Assembly: GCA_949987565.1 (NCBI GenBank)
Contig: OX465101.1
Coordinates: forward strand, 24,602,543 to 24,666,542
Reading direction: 5' to 3'
Length of the DNA stretch: 64,000 nucleotides
DNA from: Luidia sarsii
Taxonomy: Eukaryota; Echinodermata; Asteroidea; Paxillosida; Luidiidae
A program made the translations under genes and the position numbers. The notes beneath the pieces were generated by a model. That model made no database searches. It had not been told where the DNA came from and saw only the letters and a list, made by a program, of their open reading frames with translations. Below, in pieces: positions 1 through 12,534 of the stretch (its first letter is position 1; each line of letters begins with the position of its first letter).

Positions 1-87
1 TATGCCATCGACCTTGGTATTATTTTGGATATTTTTGTCTTTAAAAAGACGAGATAGGTGATGCGAGGAGAACACGCTAATTGCTAC

Positions 88-436
88 TTCCATTGACATA
101 ATAAGGAGAAGTGCAGCTGATAAGACACGACGACCCAAAATGTTTCATGCAAATTAATTCTCGGTTTTTTCCCTGCTCTCTTATCGTCCTTGAGAGAAGG
201 AGACGGATCACAAGACGGGTGCCAGTTTGAGCTCAAATTAGAGCCAGGAGGAGGGGAGGGGAACACAATTATTGGTACTTTCATGGACAGAATAATGAGA
301 AGTGCAGCTAATAATACACGACGACCCAAATGTTTCATGGCAATTATTGTATTTACTCAGTTTTCTTCTGCTCTTTTATCGTCCATGATAGAAGGAGATG
401 TGTGACGAGACGGGTACCAGTTTTGAGCTCAAATTT
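88..436. repeat. Tandem duplication of a ~155-bp segment
   Basis: Two diverged direct copies (about 88-240 and 279-436) share the order AGAAGTGCAGCT, CACGACGACCCAAA, TTTCATG, a CTCTTWTATCGTCC block and a final GAGCTCAAATT. They are separated by about 38 bp of purine-rich sequence. No coding content is recognised. This is direct sequence comparison; the origin is unknown. Confidence 0.75.
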
Positions 437-440
437 AGAT

Positions 441-3400
441 GCGTTACCAATTAGATGCCACTCAGAAAAGTCACACATACAAACCACTATGCACCCTTTA
501 TGTGATGTACTTCAGCTGTACGTTATGCCGTGGCGGGATTGTGTCGATCGTTATAGGCCATTGTTTTTGTGTGGTCCCTGGAGATAATAATACGGCCGTT
601 AACATAATGGGTAAATGCTTCTGGATGACAATCCACCCGAGCTTTAAAAGGGATTTTTTTTTATTCAGGTAGGCCGCCTTATGGGATCGACCTCATGGCA
701 GAATTGCTAAGGAGATAAAAGCACTGGTCCGTAAAATCAGGGGTTCCGGCGGGTTCAAGTCCAAGGCTTCTCACGTTGACATTGCTTTTTCCACCACATC
801 ACAACGTCAATGTAAAGTCCACATCAGTTCTACTTGCACTTTGACGGCCCCATTTCCTGTCGTGCAATTGGTCGCCACACGGTTTTCCCATTTCCAGAAA
901 AGTATTAACCCTAACCGGCATTGAAACCACAATATTATCCACACATGGTTTTTCCTGTGGGAGGATAAGGGCCATACCGAGCTTGATAAGGTCACGCATG
1001 TTGGTCACTAGCAAAGGGTAGGTTTTGCGGTGACACCATGTACGAGAATCTCTTTTGTGAGTGAGTGTGGTTCTGAAGAGAACCGGAGGGTTTCATCCGA
1101 CGTTTCGGACAGTCTGCTCCGTCCGTCTTCAGGTGGCAGAATGGCTGTGTAATCTTGGGGTTGGATCCAAAGTACCGCAACACTAACCCTATTTTTTTTT
1201 TTAAATAAACACTTTCGACGTTCGCAAAGCATCATGGGTATAGATGACAATCTGGCCGTATTTTTATCGCACAACTCTACGGCGAAGTAGGCCCTACGTA
1301 ACTTCGTGAATTGTTTGATTCTGTTCTCCAAAACCCAGATTGAGTTCAGAAACGAAACTCACACAGAGTTTTCGTCTAGATACCAGCAACAAAATATGTT
1401 TATATCGGAACGTAGAGTGGGTAGTTTCAGAGGTGGTGACGTACTGGACAGCAAACGCGCGGCGGAAAGTAAGGAACAATCACAATGCATGCATGCACAG
1501 CGCGCCGCTATAATGCACCACGTTTGCCATCCAGTCACCAAGGGAATCTCCACTGATTTCTCCGAAACTACCCACCCAACGTTCCAACAAAAAATATTTG
1601 TTGTTGGTATCTAGACGAAAACTCTGTGTGCGTTTGGGAATTAAGTCAAACTTTGAGCCCCAGGCCACAGCTATAAGCTAGAAATATAGGCCTACGGCTT
1701 CAAATTACACACAGGATTATCGGAAGCCGATTATCTCCAGCAGCAGGGAATGTTTTCTGAAACGGCCGATAGCAATCGTCACGGCCATCCACCAGCTGAA
1801 ACAAAACCATGCCCGAAGCCCGAAGAGTGCCTGAAATGGCTGCGTAATTTTTTTAAATCTGATCTGACCCGGAACTGAAAAGAAATTCGGGTCATGCCCC
1901 CGCCTCCATACAAATCCAAAATCCACCAATGACCGACCTCGACTCAAAATCAAACGGGCAATGCAAATTGATATTCAAGACAGCGTCTACGGAGGCCGTT
2001 AGGAGACATGGTTTGGAATCGCCTCTTGACTAATACATTATCTTTTTCGAACTCGTTGTCATTTCCATCGAGCCCTCGGTCGTTGTGGGAGCACTGCAGA
2101 GAAGAATGTTTCCACGAACTCTCCACATCTATTTTCCTTTCTACTCCTGACAGGATCTTCCTACTTGTTTTAACCCTCTAGGCCTATCCTCATTGTTTTT
2201 CAGTTTTTTTTGACGTATCCTTATTCTTATTCTTATTTATGAATCTCATCCAACAGCAAACAAAATGCGAGTTACAGGGAGATAATTATCATCAAATCGT
2301 CACCGTACGCAATAGCTTGCCTATCGATACATCATGTTACATTTACACTATGTTGGAGATTTCTCGTTTCAATGTATACCATAATATGTGAATGTACGGT
2401 TAATGAGTAGGGATTTGCTGTAAAAGTTCAAGTGACATCATAATTATGATCAATTGAATTAACCAAACCAGACTAGACGGAGGAGTAGAAGCCTTACACA
2501 ATTGTGAGGAAGCTGCCTTGGAGTGGCTGGCGGAGAGAGCGTGCTGAACGCATACATCAACAACAACAACAACAACAAATCCAATTACGGGAGCTGCAAT
2601 TTCGGTGTGACCTATAGTGTTATTGTTCGTCTTGAATTGACTGTCATCGGGATACACATCTCACCATCAGGCTTTATTGCACCCTCACAAGCTACACCAG
2701 GGTAGCGCACCACTAGGCGCACCCTTACTCAATCTTTGATTAGTTTCTCTCAGAAGTAGGCCTATGTACAGAAGCATGAAATCGGTGCAACATCATGAGG
2801 TCCTGACGTCACGACCCAAGGAGCCGCCGTGTCAGTTACCAATTGCGAATCGAGGCCCGATCTAAGGCCCGGCAGCGCATGCAGTGCAGTCCGCGCACGC
2901 TCATTGTGATTCTGAAGTCTTATCTTTACTTCCACTTCTACATACAATAAACAGCTAAACAACCTTTCTTGGATTGGCGATAGCAAAGCACAGGAGACAT
3001 TATTGATCCCCCTTTATTGAAACTGCAGGAATTACATAAATTATTATACAAAATAATTCGTGACAATCACCAGGAACTTTCATGTAACAATCCAGCATGT
3101 CATTGCTGTACTTAACCGCTTCATCGGAGAAAACGACGCCCAGGCAAAAAAACAGAATAATTTTTTATTTTTTTTGGAAAAGCCTGTGCCCCCCAAACAG
3201 TCAGCATTCTCCTCCGCGAGGGCGTTGGACTTCGCCCTGTGCATAATATCGTACAAGAACTCAAGTTGTCCTCAATTGTTTACGATGCAAATCACCAAAA
3301 TTGAAATGCGTGCGTCTCGTGTGGAGTGCTTGCTAGAACTGATCTGAATACTCCTTTCTTCCCCTATTTAAACCTATACTGACGCCCTATTACGTAACCT

Positions 3401-3660
3401 TGTAGCCTGCAATGAGTTGCAGAATTCCTAAGACAATTATTTCCCGCTATTCTTCGAAACGCGGGAAATGTAATTATTCTTGAGGCGCGCCATGCACCAA
3501 TGGGCATCGGCACCGCCGGTGACGTCATGCACGGAGTGCCTGTGCTGGCTGGAGCTGAATGACACCCAGCGTCAAGTGGCCAGGAAGGTGGCTTCGTCCA
3601 GAGAAGACGAAATTTCAATCCGTTCATGTTGGAGGTAGCAAGTCAAGGGTGGCTTGTGGT
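441..3660. other. Intergenic stretch, no gene recognised
   Basis: Only short open frames occur here and none resembles a known protein. It contains one dispersed-repeat terminus with a hammerhead-like hairpin (about 1012-1150), a TTATTCTTATTCTTATTTAT-type repeat tail at about 2220-2285 (the same family recurs near 17970-18045), and a short CAA microsatellite near 2561. Nothing else can be supported. Confidence 0.6.
1012..1150 (-). repeat. Dispersed repeat terminus with hammerhead-like hairpin
   Basis: The copy carries the family signature GGTGACACCATGT, then TGTGGTTCTGAAGAGAACC, then a hairpin. On the minus strand the hairpin reads CCTGAAGA (1133-1126), a GGACxG stem-loop, and GAAACGTC (1106-1099). 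Related termini occur near 43.3, 46.5, 49.7, 51.7, 56.5, 58.4 and 61.2 kb. The arrangement CUGANGA / stem II / GAAA / GUC is that of a hammerhead ribozyme, known from Penelope-like elements. Activity is not implied. Confidence 0.5.
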
Positions 3661-3667
3661 GACATCA

Positions 3668-4091
3668 CACTATGAACATCTAAACCGTGAAAATGGGTTG
3701 AACATGTCAGTTCGCCGTGACTTCACCGTGAAAATAATCGCTTCTCTGACCTGATATGGACATCTTCAGGTCACTAAAGAGACCAAAAAACTGTGAATAT
3801 CTAGGGTGGCAAGCTCCAGCCTTGGGGGTGGCTAATTCAATTACCAGTAGGGACCACCAGCCCCTATAGAGGTACTGTATGGTGTCCTTGTAACTGTCAC
3901 TCCCAGATACTTCTAAATTGCCTTTAGCCATTTACCACCAGGAATTTGGCCTTAGAGACCACTGGTGAAAACACCGTGAAAATGCCTTGGCTAACTGTGT
4001 GCTATGTAATAGGGGTGAAAACACGGTGAATTTTCTTTTCACGGCTAAATGACATTTTCACCCCATTTTCACCTTTTAGATGTTCATAGTG
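3668..4091. mobile_element. MITE-like element with ~25-bp terminal inverted repeats
   Basis: The left end CACTATGAACATCTAAA, followed by a GTGAAAATGGG block, is mirrored at the right end as CCATTTTCACC followed by TTTAGATGTTCATAGTG. The roughly 424-bp interior has no transposase-like frame and repeats the word ACCGTGAAAA. The target-site duplication is unclear. It looks like a nonautonomous DNA transposon. Confidence 0.7.
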
Positions 4092-4965
4092 ATAATTAGT
4101 CAAGTTTGGGATTACCTAATTTTGTTGGTTGTACTTTTAAAGAGCAACATGCCCAGTATAAATTGTATTTCTTATTTTGATAATTAGTTTGGTCAGTTTA
4201 TTTTGTCACTCATTTTTTTCTAATGTATAATTTCTAAAGATTTTCCTTTAGGGATTTTCTTGAAGAGCCCACTCTTTAGCATATTCCGGCATTGTTTCAG
4301 GAAGAAATATATTACCACTACATAGTACACAGACTTGTATGCAAGTAGCTTAAGAGTATATAGATGTAAACAACACAGTAACCATAGGAATGTAACAGGC
4401 AATTGTTATGTAGCTTCATGTATAATATTGTAAGCATAGTGCATTGATGAGGGAAGTGATAAAATGAATACAAACATTTCAAAAGGTTTTACTTTTGAAA
4501 AATAGTCATTTGTAGGCTGCCTAATCGAACTTTGTCTAAATTTGTGTGCAGAAAGCAGAAGTTGTGGGTTCGATTCCTGCCGGAGCTGCGCCCGACATGT
4601 TTTCATCAACCAAAAGCACTGAGCACTCAGTGCTTATTTCGTCGAGCAGCGCAAACCCTTGATCGTGACTTTGAATATTATGTTATCCATGTGTATAATT
4701 ATCAGCTCGATCTTTACTTGAGGAAGAACTGTTTGACAGTGTTGCACAAAATGATTGATACAGAGGATACAGAGTGGCTGTATAGCGATATGAAACAATG
4801 ATTATTGATTTAGTGTAGTTGCTTTTGTGACTCAAGGGTTTAACCTTTCAACAGAGTCAGAATAATTGATGAGTGTACACTATTTTCATACTTAAAGTGC
4901 CTGATGTATCGGTCATAGATGAAACAATACCAAAAGGCATAAGTACTTAGAAATAAACTCATTCA

Positions 4966-5155
4966 CCTGGAATGTAAACATTTTCAGATATATGTATACA
5001 TTTTTGGTGCAGTGATTAAAGGTGTATTACCTGGAATGTGAACATTTTGTGATTTTTGTAAATTTTTGGTGCAGTGATTAGATGTGTATTATCTGGAATG
5101 TAAACTTTTTGTGATTTCTGTAAAATTGCGGTGCAGGGATTAAAGGTGTATTAGA
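4966..5155. repeat. ~62-bp minisatellite, three copies
   Basis: Three consecutive copies contain CCTGGAATGTRAAC, TTTTGTGATTTYTGTAAA, TGGTGCAGTGATTA and GGTGTATTA in the same order. There is no coding potential. Confidence 0.75.
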
Positions 5156-5279
5156 ATATTATGGACTGTTGAACTTTATTTCATCCCATATAGGCTATTA
5201 GAGCAGGAGCCAGGGGTATCAGCCTTGCTGAGGTTACCAATATCCATGGGTAGTACAGCGTATAGTGTCTGGCATATTC

Positions 5280-5770
5280 CTAATGGTCGCCTCACACGAG
5301 AGCTATCTGCTGAGCAAAAAGTCTCTCGAGGTCGTTAGCTCAGCACGTAGCTCACCGTGTGCGCTGAACTTTTAGTGAGATTTCTGCCTCAAGAGGCCGT
5401 GAGACCGTTATCTCTCCTGTTTGATTTAGTTCGCCTCTCGTGGATGAAAACTCATCGTGTGCGGCAACTTGAGCTACGTACGTGCTGAGCAAAACATATT
5501 TTTTGGAAGCCATCACGTGAACAGAGCGTGCGTTTTCATTTTCCAGTTTCTATTTTTTGGGGGCTCAGCACGTAGCTCAAGTCGCCGCACACGATGAGTT
5601 TTCATCCACGAGAGACGAACTAAATCAAACAGGATAGATATTGGTCTCACGGCCTCTTGAGGCAGAAATCTCACTAAAAGCTCAGCGCACGCGGTGAGCT
5701 ACGTGCTGAGCTAACGACCTCGAGAGAATGTTTGCTCAGCAGACAGCATCTCGTGTGCGGCGGCCTTTAG
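5280..5770. mobile_element. Foldback element with ~220-bp inverted arms
   Basis: The whole 491 bp folds on itself. The left arm begins CTAATGGTCGCC then CACACGAG; the right arm ends CTCGTGTGCGGCGGCC then TTTAG. Internal words such as GCTCAGCACGTAGCTCA, GATGAAAACTCATCGTGTGC and CCTCAAGAGGCCGTGAGAC each recur in reverse complement. The loop is centred near 5520. No protein is encoded and the target-site duplication is not clear. Confidence 0.85.
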
Positions 5771-5939
5771 TAAAAGGGATTTAGACATCTACCGGGTTCC
5801 TCCTGGTGGTCGTGGCAATGAGGGGGGCAGAATTGGTAGCACAGAATTGAGCTAGATCATCCCAACAAGTTACCACTTGACACCAGTCGGTACATGATAA
5901 TGGCTCGCCAGACATTAATTAATGTGGGGGGGGGGGGTA

Positions 5940-6160
5940 GATATAGTCTTGATCAGCTCGTGGCCGGTTACAGATTCGAACCTGTGGATTGTTCACCCTA
6001 CTATAATTATTGTAGCCATTTTTGGTGGTGGAGTACCTCCGCCAGACCACCCTTGTAACGCCCCAAACCAAAAAAAAATTACTTGAAATGGACTAAATCA
6101 GCTCGTGCTTTTCGTGGAGTTACAGATTCAAACCTAAGTAAAGTTATTCACCAAAAACCC
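5940..6160. repeat. Pair of SINE-like fragments
   Basis: The block ATCAGCTCGTG then TTACAGATTCRAACCT then TTCACC occurs twice (about 5951-6000 and 6097-6152). On the minus strand GGTTCGAATCTGTAA resembles a Pol III B box. No convincing A box is seen, so a tRNA-derived SINE origin is only a suggestion. Confidence 0.35.
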
Positions 6161-6510
6161 TATAGTCCCCTAATTGTTGAAGATTCTTCGTTCACTCCGT
6201 GACGCAAAGAACAGCGCCCTCAATAACTACGGGAATAATTTTAATGAATTACAAAAGCTTCTAATAAGTCCTGAAACAGACAAAAAACAATCATTTTGAT
6301 CTGGGATTATCGGGATTCAGGATTATCAGGATTAAAAAAAAATACCAGTTGACCTATAGTATAACAGCTTTTTAAAATGAAGGCTCACAGGCTCGGGCGC
6401 AGGTTTCGGTCATATTTCGAGCTCATATTCCTGAGACGTCTAGAAACAAGCATTTGGTCCCAGTTTCTTGGTGAATAAGCCTAGGCTACTTATCATCAAA
6501 CCAAAAAACA

Positions 6511-6766
6511 AATATGTGACCCGGCACATCATAATGAGAAATAACCCCCACTTTTGAGATTTTGAGATTTTCTAATGATGTGAAAAAGTGTACTATTAGC
6601 TTTCAAATGATATAAAAAATTCCTCCAATACATTAACTTTCCGAAAATACAAAAATAAAATAAAATTGATTTTTAATCGAATTGAGAAGATACTTTGACT
6701 TTAGGCGTTTACTCGAAAAGTGTTTTGGTGGGATATTCCTCATGTAGCTGTGCCGGGTCACATATT
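6511..6766. mobile_element. MITE with AATATGTGACCCGGCACA inverted ends
   Basis: The termini AATATGTGACCCGGCACA and TGTGCCGGGTCACATATT are exact reverse complements bounding 256 bp of AT-rich sequence without coding potential. A related GTGACCCG-ended element lies in TAF1A intron 1, and a right end lies near 55.2 kb. Confidence 0.8.
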
Positions 6767-6904
6767 CAAATTCGGCGATCAATCACAACCTGGCTTTTCC
6801 GGTTTCGGTCGGACAGGGATGAAGCCTGCATGAGCCCGAGCCTGGATTCGTGAAGGGCCATATAGAGCCATTGAAACCAAGCATTGTAGTTTTCATAGAG
6901 TCCT

Positions 6905-7995
6905 GTGAATAAACAGCTCTGTGGGTGCCGCACACTAGTTCCATGCAAGATGGCTCCGCCGAGCTGATTACAACTCTTCTTTTTTTAATAAGGGGCTTTT
7001 AAGAGGCTAATTAAGTGATGTATTGTAGAATAAGTGAAGCTTAAGACAACCTGGGGGTTCATTCATCAATTTCGTGTGTAATATGGAACATTTCTGGATC
7101 TAAATGTTGCTCTATTAATGACTGTAGAAGTGGAGGGGTCCATCCCAAAATCCTTGCAAAAATTCGGCTTGGATGGCTACGCATTTTGGGGGTGTTTATT
7201 ATGGGGGTAACTATAGCCAAAAATATACTCCGCTAAGGGGACAAAAATTTCAAAGAATCTGGCAGATGAAGGTCCAAACTACAATTTTCAGTATAGCTAC
7301 AAGAACTGAGAAACTTTTGGGTGTGGAAAAATTGGCTTTCAAAGTGAGCGTTTTTTGTACAGTAATTCAATGGGACCTCGATTTATTGTTCTGCAACCCG
7401 ATGGTGGTTTGAGACGAGGGCGCCCTCTGTTGGCAGTTTTGTCGCCCGACAGTGACAGCAGAGGGCGCCAGCTCGGAAGGATTTTGAGTGTTTGGGTGCA
7501 GAACACTAAAATAATAGAGCTCCCATCGAACACTGTACAAAAACACTCACTTTCAAAGTCAATTATCCCATGCCCAAAAGTCTCTCAGTTCTTGTAGCTA
7601 TACTTAAAATTGTAGTTTGGACCTTCATCTCTCAGATTCTTTTCAATTTTAGTGCTCTTAGCCGATTAGATTTTTTGCTAATTACCCTCAGAACAAAACA
7701 CCCCCAAAATGTGTAGCCGTCCAAGCCAAATTTCTGCAAGGTTTTTGGGATGGACCCCTCCACTTCCACAGCCAAATAGGGCCACATTTAAAGCCAGATA
7801 TGGTCCAAATTACATACCAAATTGAAGAGTGAACCCCCAGGTTGTCTTAAGCTTCACTTGTTCTACAATGTATCAGTTAATTAGCCTCCAAAGACCCCTT
7901 ATTAAAAAAAAGTTGTGGGTACACACTTTATGATAATCAGCTCGGCGGGGCCATCTTGGATGGATTTTGTGTGCTGCACCCGTTTGTTTACATGT
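6905..7995. mobile_element. ~1.1-kb foldback element
   Basis: Long inverted arms pair CAAGATGGCTCCGCCGAGCT (about 6944) with its counterpart near 7940-7960. AAGCTTAAGACAACCTGGGG pairs with the copy near 7838-7857, and TGGAGGGGTCCATCCCAAAA with the copy near 7747-7766. An inner palindrome of GAGGGCGCCCTCTG / CAGAGGGCGCC lies at about 7415-7470. No transposase frame is seen; it looks like a nonautonomous element with arms over 400 bp. Confidence 0.85.
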
Positions 7996-7999
7996 ACAG

Positions 8000-10200
8000 T
8001 ACATGTAACCAGACTGAACCTGGCCCTAAATTTGGGCCTGAATTTCGGCTGGCATGCGCGTAAAGCGCTACGATGTCCTATGATTGACACACAATATTTG
8101 AATTGAGTTTTTGCTAGTTTAAAAATAAAAAATGTTCTAATTCGTACCCGGTCCCTCAACCGAACATATTTAAATTATTCAATCGTTAAATTATGTAACT
8201 GATGTGTCAATCATGCAAGTTTATACTCGCGAGTAGCATGTCATTTTCAATCCAAGGAAATTCGGGCGCCGTGTCCAACAATTTAGTTGACCAAAAATTG
8301 CCTATTAACACCTCAGTCTAGCGCCATTATATCCTGTCGGATACCGGTATATACTCCCCAAACTGAACAAGACCAAGTGTTGGACCAAACGATTGTGTCA
8401 CACACCTTTCATACACCAAGTTTTAAGGGACGGTTATTATTGGGAATTTTGCGTGGGGCCAATAATTATATATATATGTTGCAGCGGAGGCGATGGACTT
8501 TTTTAAGTCGTATGTCTTCTCGTGTGTATTTTTTGGTAACTTTGAATTATACGCATAGCCTAACAGCCAAGAGCTGAACTTGGAGGACAAACTATAGTAT
8601 AGGTTTATATATAATTCCTACAAATATTTTTGATTAGAGTACCCTATGTGAAAGAAGGGTCATTAATTTGTAGGAGTCAATTTTCCCAGAACATTTTAGC
8701 GGTACCTCTATGCTTGTAACAGTGCCTGTGAACGTCACAGAACTTTTGATTTTATCATTACAGATGTATAGCCGTAACGAATACTATTGCACAAAACAAC
8801 AGGTGGGTTTTTGAATACTCGGTTTCTGATTGACCGCGGGTACATTGAGCTCTGTGGTAACCCCCCCCCCCCCCCACCCCGTTTCATGAGGACAGCGGTA
8901 ATATCCAGCACCGCTGCATGAATGATAGCCTTTATTCCGGTCGTCTTATCCCAAGTGAGCGGGAATGGCGTAATGGGCTCGACCAGGATTACCGCAAGAA
9001 GGTTTGGCTGCGGCTGAAAAACACACGTACGCATTAATTGAAATTGACGATTGCTGCAAGACCCATGTACACATTGGAGCCGTAGCCACTTAATATTGAC
9101 AAGGCCCCACTTGAGAGACCGGTGACGGGCCAAGAGCGACTTGATCAAAGACTATCACCAACATTCCAACTATTGCATAACATCAACAAGCCCTGCGTGG
9201 TATATTACAGGTGCAAGCTTTGAATAGATTCGCGCCGTGTCGACAATGAACAGTGAGCAAGGTTTGCGTATACTGTAGCCCAGTGCGGGAAACAGATGCA
9301 CCCTTCTGCCCGTCGTGGGAGTTTTATTAGACTGGGATTAGTCAAGATCTTATTACACAGTAGAGCTGATGAGAATTAGAGGTGAGTAGACATTTTGTGG
9401 TTGTTTTTTTCCCCAAGTTGACTGAAAAATCATAGGGTTCAGCTGATAGAAAACCGTCTAACAATATGTAGGCTAACGTTGCCGTGATCTCGAATTTCTC
9501 CCGCGTCATGCGCTGGCTGGCTAGGACCGGCCGATGAATTCACGACACGCACGGTCCATGCCGTTCATGACCGGGCGACTACCACATGCAGAGAAACTGG
9601 TCGTTCTCTTAATTGTTGGGCATTTTGAGATACTATGTTAGCATACAAAATGTACGAAAGTTATTACGTATTGCGATCACGTACCGGCCTATTTTATGCA
9701 GAGCAGATGTTGATGAGGGGTAGGCTTATTCACGATTACTAAAGCAAGGCTCGCTTGCTCCCAGGCGTAGCTTCGATTGCCAAATTATTTGTATAACTTT
9801 GTTATAACTTGAAATTATTTTTGGAAATCTGAAGTCGATTTCACCAAACCCATCGTAACTTACTCAAGACGATGAGCGATGCGCAGAAACCATACGGTGT
9901 ATGACAACTAACGATGGTTTATCCATCGTGAGTTGAGTTACGATCCATCGTTTGGCCTAATATTATGAAATATAAAACTAAAACAAGGGCTTCTGCACTT
10001 TTTTCCAAAAGAACCATTTCCTTGATCACAACAAACCAATTCTGACAGTTGGAAGACGAAGGTGCTTAATTCTTTTACATTTAAGATTCCAATTTACTTT
10101 ATCTCTTAAAGTATCATAAATAACCTGTTATCTCCTGTATTTAAATCATCCCATACCAAGCATGGTTTCTCATGAATTTGAGTACTGGTGCATACAATCC
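8000..10200. other. Intergenic stretch with minor repeats
   Basis: No gene is recognised. A word near 8009-8034 (GACTGAACCTGGCCCTAAAT) recurs inverted at about 21040-21066. A C-run lies at about 8861-8874. A small imperfect palindrome at about 9842-9958 pairs CATCGTAACT with AGTTACGATCCATCG. The 137-codon minus-strand open frame at 8735-9148 shows no family resemblance. Confidence 0.55.
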
Positions 10201-10214
10201 AAAACCTGAAACTT

Positions 10215-11310
10215 TGAAAAATGTAATACTTCCATCACAGTGATTATTGATGACTATATTTGAATTTAGTTTATTTTGGGGTATTCAATTTGTCTCACCT
10301 GATTTTTTGTTTTCAGGTTTAAGTGACAGTACTGATGATACATGGAACAAGCAAGAGCAAGCTGTATAATTGATAAGTGAACTCCTTTTTTTTGGAGGAC
10401 TTATGATCCTAGCAGGATCTTTCTCAAAGGCAGAGTGACAAGGACAAAACAGATACATGCATGAGAAGGAAGGGGGTAGAAAATTATTAGGACATGGATG
10501 ACTAACAGAGGACAAAGAGGAAAGCTGTATGGTAAGATCAATGGGAAGGGCCTGGGGTAGGGTAAGGATTAGTGAGAAGAGGGGGAAAGATCAAAGAGAG
10601 AAGTGTGGAGGAACGAACACAAAAGAAGGATTATCAGTGAACGTGCAAGGTGTTAGTCATTCCCCTCTGGGATGTTGAGACCATGTGGTTGAATGGTCCA
10701 AAGATGCTTCATCCACATTTTCTCACGGCTAAGACGGACGGCATCACTACGGTGACCAAGTGATTCTACGCCTAGAACACTCATATATCTGATATCGAAT
10801 GATCAGGGAGATTGAAGTGATACCACACAGGGGTGTTAATTTTACTGGTTTTGATTGTAAACCTATGGCCATAGATACATTTTTTGAGGGTGTTTTTGGA
10901 CTCGCCAATATATCGAACATTACAAATTCTACCGCAGATGAGGTATAATGTTTGAGGTGGCGCATGTAACGGAGCCATAGGTCATGTGGGTTGTACCAGA
11001 AGAATTTCCATTGAAAGACACTGTTTCCTGGACATGTGTCTTACATACAGTGCATTTTAAGGTACACTTATTAGATGTACCAAATTTAGTGGGAGGTGAA
11101 GTGTCCAAACGGGTAACCTCTGCTCTGAGGCCTCGGACAATTAAGTCACACGGGTTATGGGGGCGCCTGAAAGTCAAAATAGATGAATTTTGAATGGCAC
11201 TGGCCAGACGAACTGAAGTATGGAGAATGTGGTGGTTTTCCTTAGTTATCTTTCTGAGAGGAGGAAGACAAGGGTGGTAGGAAGTAACCAAGGGAACCTC
11301 GGGCACCGTA
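10215..11310 (-). pseudogene. Penelope-like retroelement, 3' part with GIY-YIG domain (degenerate)
   Basis: Read on the minus strand from 11310, the frame begins PEVPLVTSYHPCLPPLRKI and continues through FRRPHNPCDL. This is the linker that in Penelope-like elements joins the reverse transcriptase to the endonuclease. After a frameshift near 10960 it continues with CNVRYIGESKNTLKK, HRFTIKT and HFNLPDHSISD, a GIY-YIG endonuclease core (YIG, catalytic Arg region, His). Frameshifts and stops make it non-functional. The 3' flank ends in a hairpin at 10404-10430. The copy abuts a second one at 11310 in head-to-head orientation. Confidence 0.85.
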
Positions 11311-12010
11311 ACCTGTGTGACTTATTGTTCAAGGCCTCAGAGTAGAGGCTCCCCCTTTGGACACTTCACATCCCACCTAATTTGGTACATTTAAGTGTAC
11401 CTTGAAATACACTGTTTGCAAGACACATGTCTAGGAAATAGACGCTTTCAATGGAAATTCTTCTGGAACAACCCACGTGACCCATGCCTCTGTAACATGC
11501 ACCACCTCGAACATTACATACCTCATCTCCTGTAGAGTTTGTAATGTTCGATATGTTGGTAAGACCAAAAGCACCCTCAAAAAACGTATCTATGTTCATA
11601 GGTTTACAATCAAAACCGGTAAAATTGATACCCCTGTTGTGTATCACTTCATTCTCCCTGGTCATTCGATATCAGATATGAGTGTTCTGGGCATAGAATC
11701 ACTTGGTCACCGTAGTGATGCCATCTGTCTTAGCCATGAGAAAATGTGGATGAAGCATCTTCGGACTACTCAACCACATGGCTTCAACATCTAGGAGGGT
11801 AATGCCTAACACCTTGTATGTTCACTGATAATCCTTCTTTTGTGTACGTTCCTCCACACTTCTCTCTTTGATCTTTCCCCCTCTTCTCATTAATCCCTAC
11901 CAGCTTTCGTCTTTGTCCTTTGTTTATTATCAGTGTCCTATTCACTCTCTACCCCTCCCTTCTTATGCATGTATCTGTTTTGTCCTGGTAACCATGCCTT
12001 ATCGAAAGGT
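11311..12010 (+). pseudogene. Penelope-like retroelement, GIY-YIG domain and 3' UTR (degenerate)
   Basis: The frame 11477-11794 encodes a GIY-YIG endonuclease: YLISCRVCNVRYVGKT, then LKKRIYVHRFTIKT, then HFILPGHSISD. It ends HLRTTQPHGFNI, the typical C-terminus of Penelope-like proteins, with the probable metal-binding Glu in HEKMWMK. Upstream the frame is broken by a stop at 11429-11431 and by frameshifts. From 11311 the nucleotide sequence mirrors the minus-strand copy (GAGGCCTCAGAG..., TTTGGACACTTCAC). The reverse transcriptase domain is absent. Confidence 0.88.
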
Positions 12011-12530
12011 CCTGCTAGGATCAAAATGTCAGGCCCACTAAATTTGGAGGTTTTAAATTTCAATTTCATGAATTTATTGAGTGCATTCGCCCTAAAACCT
12101 AAAAGTTTGAGAAAAATTTAATTATTGTGCTTCCATCACAATGTTTATGTAGTATTCAATTTGTCCCTGCCTTATAGAAAGATCCAGCTAGGATCAAAAT
12201 GTCAGGTCCACTAAATTTGGAGGTTTTAAATTTCAATTTCATGAATTTAATGAGTGCATTCGTCCTAAAACCTAAAAGTTTGAGAAAAATGTAATTTTTG
12301 TGCTTCCATCACAATGTTTTTGTAGTATTCAATTTGTCCCTGCCTTAAAGAAAGATCCAGCTAGGATCAAAATGTCAGGTCCACTAAATTTGGAGGTTTT
12401 AAATTTCAATTTCATGAATTTAATGAGTGCATTCGTCCTAAAACCTAAAAGTTTGAGAAAAATGTAATTATTGTGCTTCCATCACAATGTTTTTGTAGTA
12501 TTCAATTTGTCTTGTCTTATGTTTTTGTTC
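12008..12530 (+). repeat. ~172-bp tandem repeat of the Penelope-like 3' terminal region
   Basis: Three direct copies start at about 12008, 12181 and 12354. Each begins with a hairpin of the type GATCCxGCTAGGATCxAAAxGTCAGG. Each continues with CCACTAAATTTGGAGGTTTT, ATGAATTTA, CCTAAAACCTAAAAGTTTG and CTTCCATCACAATG. They directly follow the GIY-YIG pseudogene, so they look like tandem copies of its terminal repeat. Confidence 0.85.
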
Positions 12531-12534
12531 AGGT

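Noticed and set aside
4512..4600. SINE with B box GGTTCGATTCC
   Set aside because: A B-box-like word is present, but the nearest A-box-like word is too far away and weak, and no second copy was found in the window.
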